A stretch of DNA of 64,000 bases from Micrasema longulum (lineage: Eukaryota; Arthropoda; Insecta; Trichoptera; Brachycentridae), in assembly GCA_022494885.1 (NCBI GenBank), contig JAGVSM010003512.1, positions 124,001 through 188,000 of the forward strand, written 5' to 3'. The notes below the pieces were generated by a model. It worked only from the letters and a program-made list of their open reading frames with translations. It ran no database searches and was not told where the DNA came from. Below are positions 44,111 to 54,415 of this stretch, in pieces (positions within the stretch are counted from its first letter, which is position 1; every line of letters begins with the position of its first letter). The translations under genes and the position numbers were made by a program.

Positions 44111-44845
44111 AATTTAAACCTGCAATTTACTATTAATACTAATTATTATTAATACTAATTTATTATTAATAATATTATTAATAATTAATCTGTAACACTG
44201 ATAACAAAGTTTTATTTTCATAATAATTTATTATTAATATAATTATTATATTCGCATGGCTAATATTATGATCGTTTTCAATAAAGCACACATTTAAAAA
44301 AAAAAGACCTCACACTGATTTTATCTGTATTCAGAGCTTTATTTATTTGATCAACTAATGAAATAATCATAAAAATACGTAATAGAGTAACGTCTATTGA
44401 CCTATCGGGCTAAAATAAATACCACGCAACCCCTAGAGTTTCAAAGGTTTGTAATCATATCCAGTAAATAAACATTAATTTATGAAACAAACACAAATAT
44501 GTTACATAATCCTTTATTTGAACATTTATTTGGGCAATTCCTTTGGGAAAATATAAATTGTGCTCATTGAAGTTCTTTGATCAATTAGGATAAATCGATG
44601 GGTCCGTATAAAAATTGCGAATCTGTAAAAAGTCATCGTAACAGAAGAAATCTGCTTACGTGGCAGATTCGTCGTAGGTTCAGAAACATAGTTGTATTTA
44701 TGTATGTACGAGTGTATTTGTAATCATTTAATATATTCGAGTAAACAGATAAAAACATAATAAAACATGATAAAATAAAACATAAAAAACTTTATATAAG
44801 ATAAAAACATGTCCAACGCGATATGCATATACGAGTATGCATATA
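44111..44845. other. Unassigned AT-rich DNA
   Basis: TGTAACACTGATAACAAAGT near 44195 matches the repeated stretch at 54163 and 54368. A palindromic TATGCATATACGAGTATGCA lies at about 44824-44845. No gene was found. Confidence 0.4.
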
Positions 44846-45037
44846 CTGGGCCCCGATTATAATGGGTACTATACATTTACACGAAATTGTGTGTATTTAT
44901 ATAAAAAAAATTGAAGTTTCTTCATCAGTATACTGAAATAGAAAAAATGTAATATGTTATATTTTTTATACAGAAAATTAGCTCTTACTTTATAGACAAT
45001 TGAAAATATCTATATTAACTATTGTACTCGGGACTCC
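44846..45037. mobile_element. CAGGGCC-type MITE (short form)
   Basis: The left end CTGGGCCCCGATTATAATGG pairs with a diverged right end (reverse complement CGGAGTCCCGAGTACAATAG). The interior ATTAGCTCTTACTTTATAGA resembles the 8719 copy. Confidence 0.6.
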
Positions 45038-46259
45038 GATATTTTTTTCATAAAGCAATACGTTTTTGCGAAAATGGCATAATATGATGTTATTCATATC
45101 TAAAACCCGGACGGTTGGTAGCAAAACAGCGTAGTACGGCATAACTCGGTAAAATAGTTTGGTATATTTTATTTTATTTTAATTTACTACAGTACCTAAA
45201 CACGTTTGTTTCTACTCGTTAACTTGATTTAGCCTGAAAAAATCATACAATATTATTTCGTATTTTAAAAGATTTCTAAAATTTTATTTAAGAGAATGAC
45301 TTCTGAAATGTTTTGTTGAGAGAGTTTGACCCAGTATTTTTACTTTAATTCATAGAATATCTCAAGGCTCATGAAAAAAAAATTCCCCAATGCGTATTAA
45401 ATCTAAAATCTAAAATACTGGATTTCACTTTAGTTTAAATGTTGTCCGATTCATTAATTGAACAAATATTTTCAATTAAGGGTTAGTTAGATTTTTCAAA
45501 TATAACGTTTAAGTATAATTTTATAAATTAAATCCTGAAACAATACCATGTGAATTTTTAAGGTTAAATCAAGTTACCGAGTAGATTCAAATATGTATTG
45601 GTACTGTTGTGAATTAAAATTAAATAATAAATACTATAGTATTTGACCAGTAACACCACAGTAAGCTAATGCTTTTACTACGAACCGTCTATTCCTAGAC
45701 TTCTATATTCCCCTCTCGAAAAAGTTCTTCATCTTTGTTGTAATATGTTAAGTTTTAAAACAACTTTAAACGAATTTTAAACTTTTTCTAATAAAAATAT
45801 ATTCAGAAGGTGTTTAAATAATGCCAGTACACATAATCTTTTCTTTTTTTTTAAATTTAAAAATAATTCGGATAAGAAAGAGTTGAAGACGATGCGGTAC
45901 AGAATTCAATAACCTCCATGGGAACTATGAGAAATATGTTATGGGCCACACAAGACTGGGAGTAACGACCAGCAATGAGTAGGCTCAGACTTTCTACGGA
46001 GTCTGTAGTTGGTATGCATAGTGTATTGTTCACGAAACTATGTAAATTACTCTTCCAGACCAAGGTTGATGGTATTAACATACAAAAGACGACTGTGACT
46101 CGGTACAATATTTATATCTTACTAATAATGTCCCTTTGGTGATAGTCCACTACCGGGGTATAAAAACTTTTAGATACAAGGAACGTGTTATTTGTTCCAT
46201 AAAGTTTGGAAGACTCAAATCGTACCAATATTTATGATTTGTTCGTGTTTAACATCGTC
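45038..46259. other. Mostly unassigned DNA with a SINE-B fragment
   Basis: 45690-45752 is a plus-strand SINE-B 3' fragment (CCTAGACTTCTATATTCCCC ... TTGTAATATG). An 83-codon minus frame at 45857-46108 has no motif I can name. Confidence 0.4.
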
Positions 46260-46405
46260 ATCATTATCAATCTGTTATTGGAATCTAATAATCTAAAGGG
46301 CACTGCACTAATAAAGTAAATGCTATGAGACCGATCATTTGTTGCAAGAATGTGATCAATCTTACGCTCCAGTTGCCAATGTAGGGACAGTGAAATATTG
46401 CAGTT
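46260..46405 (-). mobile_element. SINE-A fragment, reverse
   Basis: CATCGTCATCATTATC, GGGCACTGCACTAA and GATCAATCTTACGCTCCAGT match the reverse complement of the SINE-A 3' half with heavy divergence. Confidence 0.6.
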
Positions 46406-46494
46406 TAAAATATTAGCACATATTAAAGAAATATTAGCAGCATTAGCACTTATTTTTTTATTTTTAAAATACCTATCGTATTCTTCCAGTAGTA

Positions 46495-47290
46495 TCTATC
46501 TTATTTTATTAACATAAACGGCAAATCTGCCTTTTACAAACATTTACAATACTACATATTTAGCTTAATATGAAAAAAAAAAAAACATAAATTTCCTTAT
46601 ACCCAAGATTTATAAAAAAAAAATTAAACCTAAAAATTATGCAAGATTTATATTTAAAAAATTAACCTAAAAATTATACAGCATATTCAGTAGAAAGTTT
46701 AAATAATAAAATATTCTACAGTAATACAACGAGAAAATCATGAGTACTGTTTCACACAGCTGGGCAAAGTGAACAAAAAACTGTGTATATTATGAAATGC
46801 ATGAATAAATAAATATAATTACCATTCACCATCTTTAAAAAAGTTCAAAAGGTTTGTTCTATAGGAACAATACCCTACACTAAATATATCAGATACGTGG
46901 GAATAACTATTGCCGAGTTCATGAAGTCTATTTAATACGGCATTACAAGTATACACTGTCCGTGAATTGTTGCTACAAAATGGTGGCACCTGTCGTCATT
47001 CTTCCAGGCACCCTGAAGTTGATGAAAGATAATATTTCAGAGCAATCCCATATTGAATTGACAATTTTGAATAAATTTAAAAGGTCTATAATTTTTCTTC
47101 TATCGTTAAGTTTTAACAAATTTTATGTTTTTAGTAAAAAATCGTAATTTGAAAATTCATGACTGATTCTTAGTTTAAAATTTATACACCGTAAGAATTT
47201 TTTTTGGACTCTTTCAAGAGAATTTTGGTGACAGTTGTAGTAAGGAGTCTGTATTGTAGAGTTATACTCTAACTGGCTTCAGAGATAATG
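46495..47290 (-). pseudogene. jockey/CR1-like LINE ORF2 C-terminus with 3' UTR
   Basis: The minus strand reads LERVQKKFLRCINFKL, SNYDFLLKT, then LKLNDRRKIIDLLNLFKIVN, SIWDCSEILSFINFRVPGR and shifted-frame pieces NNSRTVYTCNAVLNRLHELG and NSYSHVSDIF. VQKKFLR, L--RR--IDL--LFKI-N and a P-R block are the jockey/CR1 post-RT order. Several stops and shifts occur. The 3' UTR contains AAAGGCAGATTTGCCGTTTA and runs to a TTAATAAAATAAG-type end near 46495. The catalytic domain is missing. Confidence 0.7.
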
Positions 47291-47529
47291 TAGAACCAGT
47301 ACTAGTTAGGTACTGGCTTCTCACTAATGAAGTATACAACAACTTCAAAGTGCCTATGTTTTTAAATTCCTTAGTCACACGTAATTAGAATTTAAAATAA
47401 AATGTATACACACAGAACTGCCATGCCTTTGCGGTTTTTTTTGTGTAATGGCGTATTATGTAATCGTAAAACGAAAAAAAAACGCAAAAAATATTTTAAT
47501 AAACCTCCTTATGAACAAATATTTTATAA

Positions 47530-47592
47530 TCGAACTTCCGGAAGTCGAACCCAGAACTTTAAGCATGGCAAGTAAATTCACCTGCCACTACA
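47530..47592 (-). mobile_element. SINE head, reverse, abutting SINE-A
   Basis: The reverse complement has TTATGTAGTGGCAGGTG as A box and CTGGGTTCGACTTCC as B box. It sits head-to-head with the SINE-A that begins at 47606. Confidence 0.5.
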
Positions 47593-47605
47593 TAACATAT
47601 TTTTT

Positions 47606-47860
47606 CGGCCTCATGGTGTAGTGATCAGCGCGTTTGCCTACCATGCAAGACGTCTCGGGTTCGATTCCCGACATGGTTGACCTGAGATATTAAATTAAAA
47701 AGATATTTTTCACTAGAAAATTTCATAGTCCTTGGACTGGCACATAAACCGTAAGACAGATCATCTTACCTTCATGTAACAAAAAAGGATGAAGATGTTC
47801 TGCGATTGTTATACCAACGCAGTGTCCTATGCACCATTAGGTGCGGAAAAGGAATGTTTT
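47606..47860 (+). mobile_element. SINE-A copy, near full length
   Basis: The head has GGTGTAGTGATCAGCGCG and GGTTCGATTCCCGACATGGT. The body is complete and the stem-loop GCACC-ATTA-GGTGC is intact, but the ATGATGAT tail is replaced by GGAATGTTTTTCC. Confidence 0.85.
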
Positions 47861-47999
47861 TCCTAAATTTTTACCCAGCTTGAAAACACTTGTCTTTTTT
47901 TCACTATATTTTATAAAAACTGCTAAAGCAACTTTTAACGCAGTACGTGTTGTCAAAGACTCTAGTCTATAATCGGTCAAAACAAAATGCCAATTATTT

Positions 48000-48260
48000 A
48001 AAACTTGTATGATGCCAGTACTCCTATACGGATGCGAATCTTAGCACTTTACCAAAGCTCAAAAGCCAAAACTTCTGAGCTTCGAGAGTAAGTGCTTTAG
48101 GAGAATTTTAACATTGAAGTCCGAGAACGGACGCAGCAACATCTTATGAAGAGCGACTTGAGGATGCGGTGGTGGACCTGGCTTGGACACGTGCTGCACA
48201 TGCTTTAGGAGAACCTTAACCCTAGTGCCTCTTCTTTACACCTGCGTTGTCCAGGAAGGC
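48000..48260 (+). pseudogene. LINE post-RT remnant
   Basis: The plus strand reads MPVLLYGCES, a stop, then FTKAQKPKLLSFESKCFRRI followed by L. In another frame it reads RRWWTWLGHVLHML, then NLNPSAS and LRCPGRP. The order LLYG-E-W, KL--F--KC-RRIL, RRW-WLGHVLRM and GRP is the post-RT region of RTE/L2-like LINEs. It has stops and shifts throughout. Confidence 0.65.
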
Positions 48261-49299
48261 CGTCGATGACGATCTTTCGGCTTTATTCGGCTGAACTAAA
48301 GGACGCGGGATTGATAGTCTCCTGGAGGCATCCGGTGATGTCTACATGCTCTACATAGGAGGGGATAAGGTAAATAAGAAAGCAACAGAACCCCACAATA
48401 ATTTTAATCTCGTTAATTATTATACTATCGTATTCAAATGAACGGATTTACGCAGGTATTATGGTGAGTAATTGTTTTTTTCTACGATAATATACTCGTA
48501 CATATTTTTAAAGTCAAACTTATCGTATTATGGGTCAATTTCAGAGCTTGTCGGGTCGATATTGACCCGCGGATCAAAGTTTGAGTACCTCTGGCTTAGT
48601 GCATATCAACTGATCTATCGGACAGGAAGGTGTGGCCCAGCGTTTAAATGTTATATCAAGAAATGCATCATGAATATTTTTTTTTAAAAACTAGTGCTTA
48701 CAAAGTATTCTAAACTTCTGTCGTCATAATGTTAAATATTATATAAAGTATAAATATGGTATAGTGAAATAAGGAGTGTCATGTCTGCTGAGTAATTACG
48801 AAATTTAATATGGAATATGTAAAAATTGTGTAAATATCAGTAAATATGGTATTTTTATCCATCAGAAATAACGTTGATTTTTTTTACTATTTTTACGAAT
48901 CCAATGATATAACTATCGGCGCATAGGAAACAAGTTTATATTTTCAATTTATTTTCGGATTTAAAAACTGGCATACACAAAACGGCTCGCAGTTGGCGTC
49001 GCGTTATTCACGCCTTCTGAGTGTGCTTCTAACAAACTTTGCGCTAAGTATGGTGCGGTAACGTAATACGTGCCGTTTGTTCCATAGATCGTTGACGTCT
49101 CATTTTTAGGTGATTCAAAATATGCATATTTTAAACCTTTTTGGAAATCTTATAGACCGTGGTAAGGAAAAAATAGTAATACCGTTATCATTTATTAATA
49201 TATATATATTTTTTATTTGTACCAAAGCGGGCCAAAAAGACAGACGTGAGTCTAGAACGAACACCCAGGCTTGAGAAAAATAACCTTTTTAATTTTTTT
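48261..49299. other. Unassigned DNA
   Basis: No repeat or gene was recognised. A 71-codon frame at 48472-48687 is without motifs. Confidence 0.35.
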
Positions 49300-49365
49300 A
49301 TGTTTTCATTGGGAATTGAATCCGAATCTTCCGTGTGTTAGTGAAGCGTTTTAACAAGAGATGCT
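49300..49365 (-). mobile_element. Possible SINE head, reverse
   Basis: The reverse complement has TCTTGTTAAAACGCTTCAC as A-box region and GGATTCAATTCCC as B box. Confidence 0.4.
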
Positions 49366-49961
49366 ACAAATACTGATTTGGCCAAATATCGAATATTCGG
49401 CAACGCTCTCGACCCAAGCGCCGAATATTCAGCGGCCGAATTTTCAACGAAAGATGTGTACATCTCGCGCCCAAGAAGGCCGGCAAATACTAATATTTAA
49501 AAAACATGAAAAGACCCTATTCTCCATTGAGTTTGCAAGCATAATTAGAAATCTCACAGTCAGACAATCTCACATAGCATTCGGTAAAAAAATGTAAAAA
49601 TTTGATAATGTATGATTCAAATAAGAAATTTGAATATCTCTCATTTTGTAATAATTGTCTTATTTAGTATTAAAAAAAATTTATCCACAAAACAAGCAAT
49701 GTCCGTTTTTTCAAACTTTCATTTTGAACAAAAAATAAATCAACTGTATTTCATGTGTTCAAAATTTTTTAAACTAGGCTGGATAGTAGTTTTTTTATTG
49801 GTATTTATTACAACAGAACGAAAAAACTTTTTAAGGATAGTTTATTACGTCAAATATTGTTAGATATTTTACATTTTTTTATGAAATAATATTACCTTAA
49901 AATCTGCATGTTTTTGTAGGGTTACTTACAACCTTAAAGTAATAATTCTCTCCTGCTTACG
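49366..49961. other. Unassigned DNA
   Basis: Short frames at 49361-49597 and 49612-49863 are unrecognised. GAATATTCGGC and GCCGAATATTC form small inverted words near 49388-49430. Confidence 0.35.
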
Positions 49962-50618
49962 CTGCCGGCATAAGCAAAAAGGCAGTTATTTGCCAAAGTT
50001 ATATTTTGAGATATGACGCTTTTAAGCATTTATCAACTTTAAGCAAATTTAAAAAGAACTGGAAATAATCATAAGCAAAAACACAGTGTGTCAATTGTTT
50101 CTTGTGTTAGGTATTGCTAAAAAAAAAATAAAAACATTATGTCGTTTTTCGTACTGAATTGTTTTTTTTACTGCTCATTGCCATATATTTTACTTTATTT
50201 TAATTATTTCAGATTTTTGCAGCTATTTACATAAAAAAAATGTTTAGAAATATATCAACAATACTAGAGCAAATTAAAAAAATCCACTCTTAATATAATA
50301 ATAAATAATATATATGAAAAGAGTTTATACAATTGTATGTGTGCGACGTTTGTAATTATTTTATATCAAATTTTTCAAAATTTCTTGCAGAACATTACCT
50401 CATATTTAACTCGTTTCGTGATTTTTGACAAAAAACTGCCTTTTTTTTTTTTTTAAATTATATTTAGTTACCCATTAAGTCTAAATACGTTTTAGTGGGA
50501 CACAATTTTGTAGGACAAGTTTATATTACAAACGTTTGTATTATATATATTACCTTTTAACAGTCTCTATAAAATATTGAGTAGATATTTCTTCAGTTCT
50601 CTTTTTTTATGCCGGCAG
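49962..50618. mobile_element. CATAAGCAAAAAGG-type inverted-repeat element
   Basis: The left region CTGCCGGCATAAGCAAAAAG followed by GCAGTTATTTGCC mirrors TTTGACAAAAAACTGCC at 50418-50436. The outer TATGCCGGCAG at 50608-50618 mirrors the left end again. A second copy lies at 57221-58035. No coding was found. Confidence 0.6.
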
Positions 50619-50934
50619 AATAGATATGCCATTTCGCTCTATTGCATAGAATAATAGCGTTTCAAATTATTGGTTTAACGACAAACTTGTAACAGACGGT
50701 TTCGATTTCAGTTTGCACTTGCGATTCTCAACCGGTGTACCTACTTGCCGTATCTGCAGAATTCCTCATTTTACATGACATTACTGTTTTATATGCTTTG
50801 CCGATATGATATTTTTTACAAGAGAATATAAGAGAATAAAAAAAAATACATCAGGTACGACTTTTAGGCTTAACAAGACAGTACGGCCCGTTGTATTGTT
50901 GTAAACTGTAGCTAACTTCGTGATCGATAACCAT

Positions 50935-51165
50935 TTATTTATTTTATTGTAAAAGTACACACGAATAAAAATTAAGATAAGTAAAAAAAAAAAAAACCTG
51001 AAAACAGATTAAAAGATTGCTATATTTCAAAATAGAAATAATTACCCCTTTGTAATCCGAGCAAACATGCCACTTTTCTTAGAAAACGGTGTTGGACAGA
51101 CTCGATATGATCAATATGAGGCCTGTAGAATGGAGACCATTTAGGAGAACATTAAAACTATTGAT
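50935..51165 (-). pseudogene. LINE ORF2 fragment with 3' tail
   Basis: The minus strand reads KWSPFYRPHIDHIESVQHRF then LRKVACLLGLQRGNYF, the WSP-Y--HI--IE-VQ--FLR block of jockey/CR1-type ORF2. A 3' tail of AATAAAATAAATAAA type follows at about 50935-50960. Only ~40 codons remain. Confidence 0.65.
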
Positions 51166-51604
51166 TAAAAAGCTAATTCCGATTTTTTTTCTCTACATAG
51201 AACTCTTTTCGTCCGCATGGGCGACTCGATAAGCGGGAGCAAATTATACACATTTGGAGGCTTTCATTAAATATTTGTGAGGAAAGTCTCATTGAATATT
51301 TTACCCACCCACGCTGCAGTCTTTTACTTGAACTATTTTTGGTATGTGACATACATAAATGATATTGTATGCAGGTATTTTTCTATTGTGTGGTATATTT
51401 CTATGTACACTCATAGAAGATTCAAAGCATTTGAACTGGATCCGGCAACTTATTCATACAACTATTATGTATAACGCCTTTTATTTTCTCTCTTTGTATA
51501 AATACTATGGTTATGTCGACTCAACAATATCAAAAATCTATTGATTTCATCTGATCTATGTCGCGAACAATTGTTTGCTTAATTAAATAATAAATATTTG
51601 AGTT
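51166..51604. other. Unassigned DNA
   Basis: Overlapping frames at 51277-51544 have no recognisable motif. Confidence 0.35.
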
Positions 51605-52390
51605 TATTTAAGGTTTCGGCTCTTTTACTTCACAAGAGTCAACAAATGGAAGGGTTAGGGAGTTATAGATATTCGAACGTAAGAAGAATGGTGAATGTTA
51701 CACATTGTGTCAAGTGATAAAAAACCAGGGCCGCAATTACAAACGCCGTCTTCATCAGTACACACCGAGATGGTATAATATTTAATTTTCTATAATTTGT
51801 ACCTACCTCGGTACGGTGAATTTTGATCTACCGACATTTCGATACGCGTTTGGCAGCATCTAGCCACATTCTCTCTGCATCTAGCCGTTCGGTTTAAAAA
51901 ATGACAGGTTGGTCAGAATTTAATTCGAAATTGACTTATTTCTATTCCGTATTTTAAATAGGCTTTCAATAAAATCAGGTGCTACCTCAGAACGATTGAA
52001 AATTTTAATAAATCGTAATTAAAGCAAAAATTACTCGGTGGAATAAAATTTTCGACACTTTTAATGAGTAGATATGTGGACTGTGGTACATACCGATGAA
52101 CCTATCCCAAAACTTGAAGATTAAGGGTCGGTAGTGTATCTTCGTGATCGCTCAAGAGAATGTATCTTCAACTATGACGTCATAATAAAGGTATGTCGCT
52201 TTAGTGACGTACGCGCACATATCGATATATCTAGCTAAAACTTGAAGGTATCTTTAACTATATCGTCATGGTGGGAGGTATGACGCGTTTAACTTCCGAT
52301 TCTAATCGCGGCCTAGGTCATAAGCCTGTAAATGTCTGGCAAACTTCCTCTTCAAAAAAGTTTTCCCTCTCCGTTGCAGTGTCATTTTTA
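51605..52390 (+). mobile_element. SINE-B copy split by a CAGGGCC-type element
   Basis: The left part (AGAGTCAACAAATGGAAGGG ... GAATGTTACACATTGTGTC) ends at about 51725. The right part resumes at 52317 (TCATAAGCCTGTAAATGTCT ... TCCCTCTCCGTTGCAG). The order matches uninterrupted copies, with about 9 consensus bases missing at the junction. Confidence 0.75.
51726..52316 (+). mobile_element. CAGGGCC-type element, 591-bp form
   Basis: The left end CAGGGCCGCAATTACAAACG mirrors the right end (reverse complement CCTAGGCCGCGATTAGAAT). The interior matches the 1.2-kb element at 29703. Non-coding. Confidence 0.7.
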
Positions 52391-52474
52391 TTACTTAACC
52401 AAATATTTAAATTTTTAGACCATTTCCTAAATATCGTAAATAACTTGTACTAAAAAAATCGGAATCAATTTGTG

Positions 52475-52547
52475 GCAGAGTGGGATTTGAGCTTCGGACA
52501 TTTAATCTGCGAATCCACAACACTATCACGGGACTGCAACCCGGTTG
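52475..52547 (-). mobile_element. SINE family D head, reverse
   Basis: The reverse complement reads GGGTTGCAGTCCCGTGATAG, GGATTCGCAGATTAAATG and AGCTCAAATCCCACTCTG. This matches the 6303 and 58973 heads, including the CCCACTCT extension seen at 6303. Confidence 0.6.
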
Positions 52548-52642
52548 TTTTACAGGAGTATTAAATTAGTAAAAAACTATGTAGTTTGTACAAAAAAATA
52601 ATTATGCAATAATATTTTCAGTATAAAATACTCAATTAGTTT

Positions 52643-53773
52643 TTTTTTTTTTTTTTTTTTTTATATAGGAGTTGCTTTATTATTTACCTTGCTTATAATA
52701 TACAAGGTTTATATTTCAAAAGTGGATTTTTCTGCAATTAAATTTCTTTAAATTGATCTAAACTGTTGGGATCAGGTGGGATATACTAATGTGGGCCAAT
52801 CAGGAACTTCTCAGCATTTGCTCACGTGGAGAGGAAACCACTCAAAACTCTTCAGAAGAAGCCGGCCCGTTGGCAGCAGTCAACAGGCCTTCCGTTCCAC
52901 TAGAGAAGTGTTCGGCATTTTCTTCCCTACTTTGGTTTATTTTACCAATAGCCTGCACTATATTGATCATGTATAATACTACCTCTCGTGTGAGTTCTTT
53001 ATTACCTATCACCGATGGGATGTCGCATAGATCTTCACCCAAGCTTCTGCAGCGCGCCTCCAGCTGGTGTCTTTGAAAGCTGAAAAGGGGGCAATGCATC
53101 AACAGGTGAGGGACATCTTGAGGAGTTTCATCGTCGCATGGGCAGCTGTCGATTTCGGAGATCTTGAAGCGATGCAGGTAGCTCATAAACCCACCGTGAC
53201 CCGTAAGCATCTGGGTGAGCTCGTAGCCAGCATTCTGCTTTTCTGCTTTCTCCTGAAATCAAAGGCATGGAAAATGGTAGGGAAAAACATTTTAGTTATA
53301 CTTCCGGTAGGTTCACTTAAATAACGATCGTTCCAGACTTTAAGGGTTCTGCTTCTTATTTTCCTTTTGGCAAAACTGAGCGGGAAATCGGCAAAATCGG
53401 GGGCTGTCTTCTTGAGTGTAGCTTCCCGAGCCTTTTCGTTGCCAAGGATTCCGCAGTGTCCCCGTATCCAGCCGATGTACACGTCCTGGTGTCTGCATCG
53501 AAGCTTCTGGATATCTGTTCTAATGTCCATTACAATAGGGTTGACCGAATTTCGGTCAGTTATTGCATGGACGCCAGATTTGCAATCTGTCAGGATCGTT
53601 ATTTTCTTCCATCTGTTTGGTGGTTTCTTCAAAACATAGACCAGGGCTTCTCTGATCGCAAAGAGTTCCGCCTGAAACACGGAGCAGAAATCGCCGAGTT
53701 TCAACTTTCTCGACGGCAGCTCTCTGACGCCATCGTAAGGTACAAACGCTGCACCCACTTTGCCGTCCAAGAG
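52643..53773 (-). mobile_element. 5'-truncated R1/I-type LINE with 13-bp target duplication
   Basis: On the minus strand the insert runs from 53773 to a poly(A) tail, seen as a T-run at 52641-52662. It is flanked by the exact 13-bp repeat ACTCAATTAGTTT (52630-52642 and 53774-53786), the hallmark of target-primed reverse transcription. It is the clearest complete insertion event in the window and probably among the younger ones. Confidence 0.9.
52842..53773 (-). pseudogene. RNase H and C-terminal module of LINE ORF2
   Basis: Minus frame one reads SLLDGKVGAAFV, LGDFCSVFQAELFAIREALV, KKITILTDCKSGVHAI, then VYIGWIRGHCGILGNEKARE. These are RNase H blocks with the catalytic glutamate (FQAE) and second aspartate (LTDC). 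The first aspartate (DGS) is removed by the 5' truncation, and the last (usually NE-AD) is arginine. A single frameshift near 53235 moves to frame two: NAGYELTQMLTGHGGF, then SCPCDDETPQDVPHLLMHCP, a CC-H-C zinc knuckle as in R1/I-type LINEs. RT and endonuclease domains are missing. Confidence 0.85.
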
Positions 53774-53835
53774 ACTCAATTAGTTTATCTATGTGTGGGA
53801 ATGTACTCACTCACTATATTCTCACGTGTAATTTT

Positions 53836-53945
53836 TTTTTATATATATTGTTAAGTGTCCTTCTCGGCACAGGTAACCCCAGTTAGGTTACATTATTTTT
53901 ATAATTAATTATTGTTTATAATGTGAATATATTTTTTATTAGTAT
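53836..53945 (+). repeat. Fragment of LINE 3' UTR
   Basis: TATTGTTAAGTGTCCTTCTC then GGCACAGGTAACCCCAGTTA matches the 3' UTR of the LINE at 26980-27435 in opposite orientation. Confidence 0.6.
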
Positions 53946-54062
53946 TTGGAAAAGGGAATACAGAAGTCTGGGCATTATCAGATTCAATTAATTTTCTGTC
54001 ATCGGTTGTTTTAAGTGGCCACTTTACAAACTGTGTAACATTCACTATTCTGCCTTTGTAAT
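53946..54062 (-). mobile_element. SINE-B copy, reverse
   Basis: The reverse complement carries GAATAGTGAATGTTACACAG, AGTGGCCACTTAAAACAACC and CCCAGACTTCTGTATTCCC. Confidence 0.7.
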
Positions 54063-54159
54063 GTAATGTGTTTATCTAACTAGCTATAACTTGTATTATA
54101 ATCATTTTAGCTAGTTATAACTTACATTTTAATCGATATAAACAAAAATAACTTATATG

Positions 54160-54415
54160 AAAATAAAACTTTGTTATTAGTGTTACACAATTTTTATTAT
54201 TTTACAAAAACCCCCCTGCTCTAAGTTTCACTGATTAATTTATTTATTTTTGTTTAAATTCTATGACATTGTGAACAATATTCTGTGTTTACTATATTAG
54301 TTTTATATCACCCGTCGATGGGAGGAGTGCTCTCCCGAAACTGTTGTAGTGTTCTTGTAAAAGAATAAAAATTGTGTAACACTAATAACAAAGTTTTTTT
54401 TTTTCATAATAATTT
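54160..54415. repeat. Inverted repeat enclosing a GAAAC hairpin
   Basis: ACTTTGTTATTAGTGTTACA (about 54172-54191) is mirrored at about 54374-54393. Between them lies GATGGGAGGAGTGCTCTCCC followed by GAAACTG (54315-54341), a hairpin plus GAAAC similar to the hammerhead-like motifs at 42-43 kb. The AACACTAATAACAAAG block also occurs near 44195. Confidence 0.55.

Noticed and set aside
45857..46108. 83-codon minus-strand frame as a possible exon
   Set aside because: No motif, no splice context and no homologous segment could be recognised; left as unassigned.
53367..53854. Plus-strand frames of 90 and 132 codons
   Set aside because: They are antisense to the RNase H and C-terminal module of a LINE, which carries the recognisable motifs on the minus strand.
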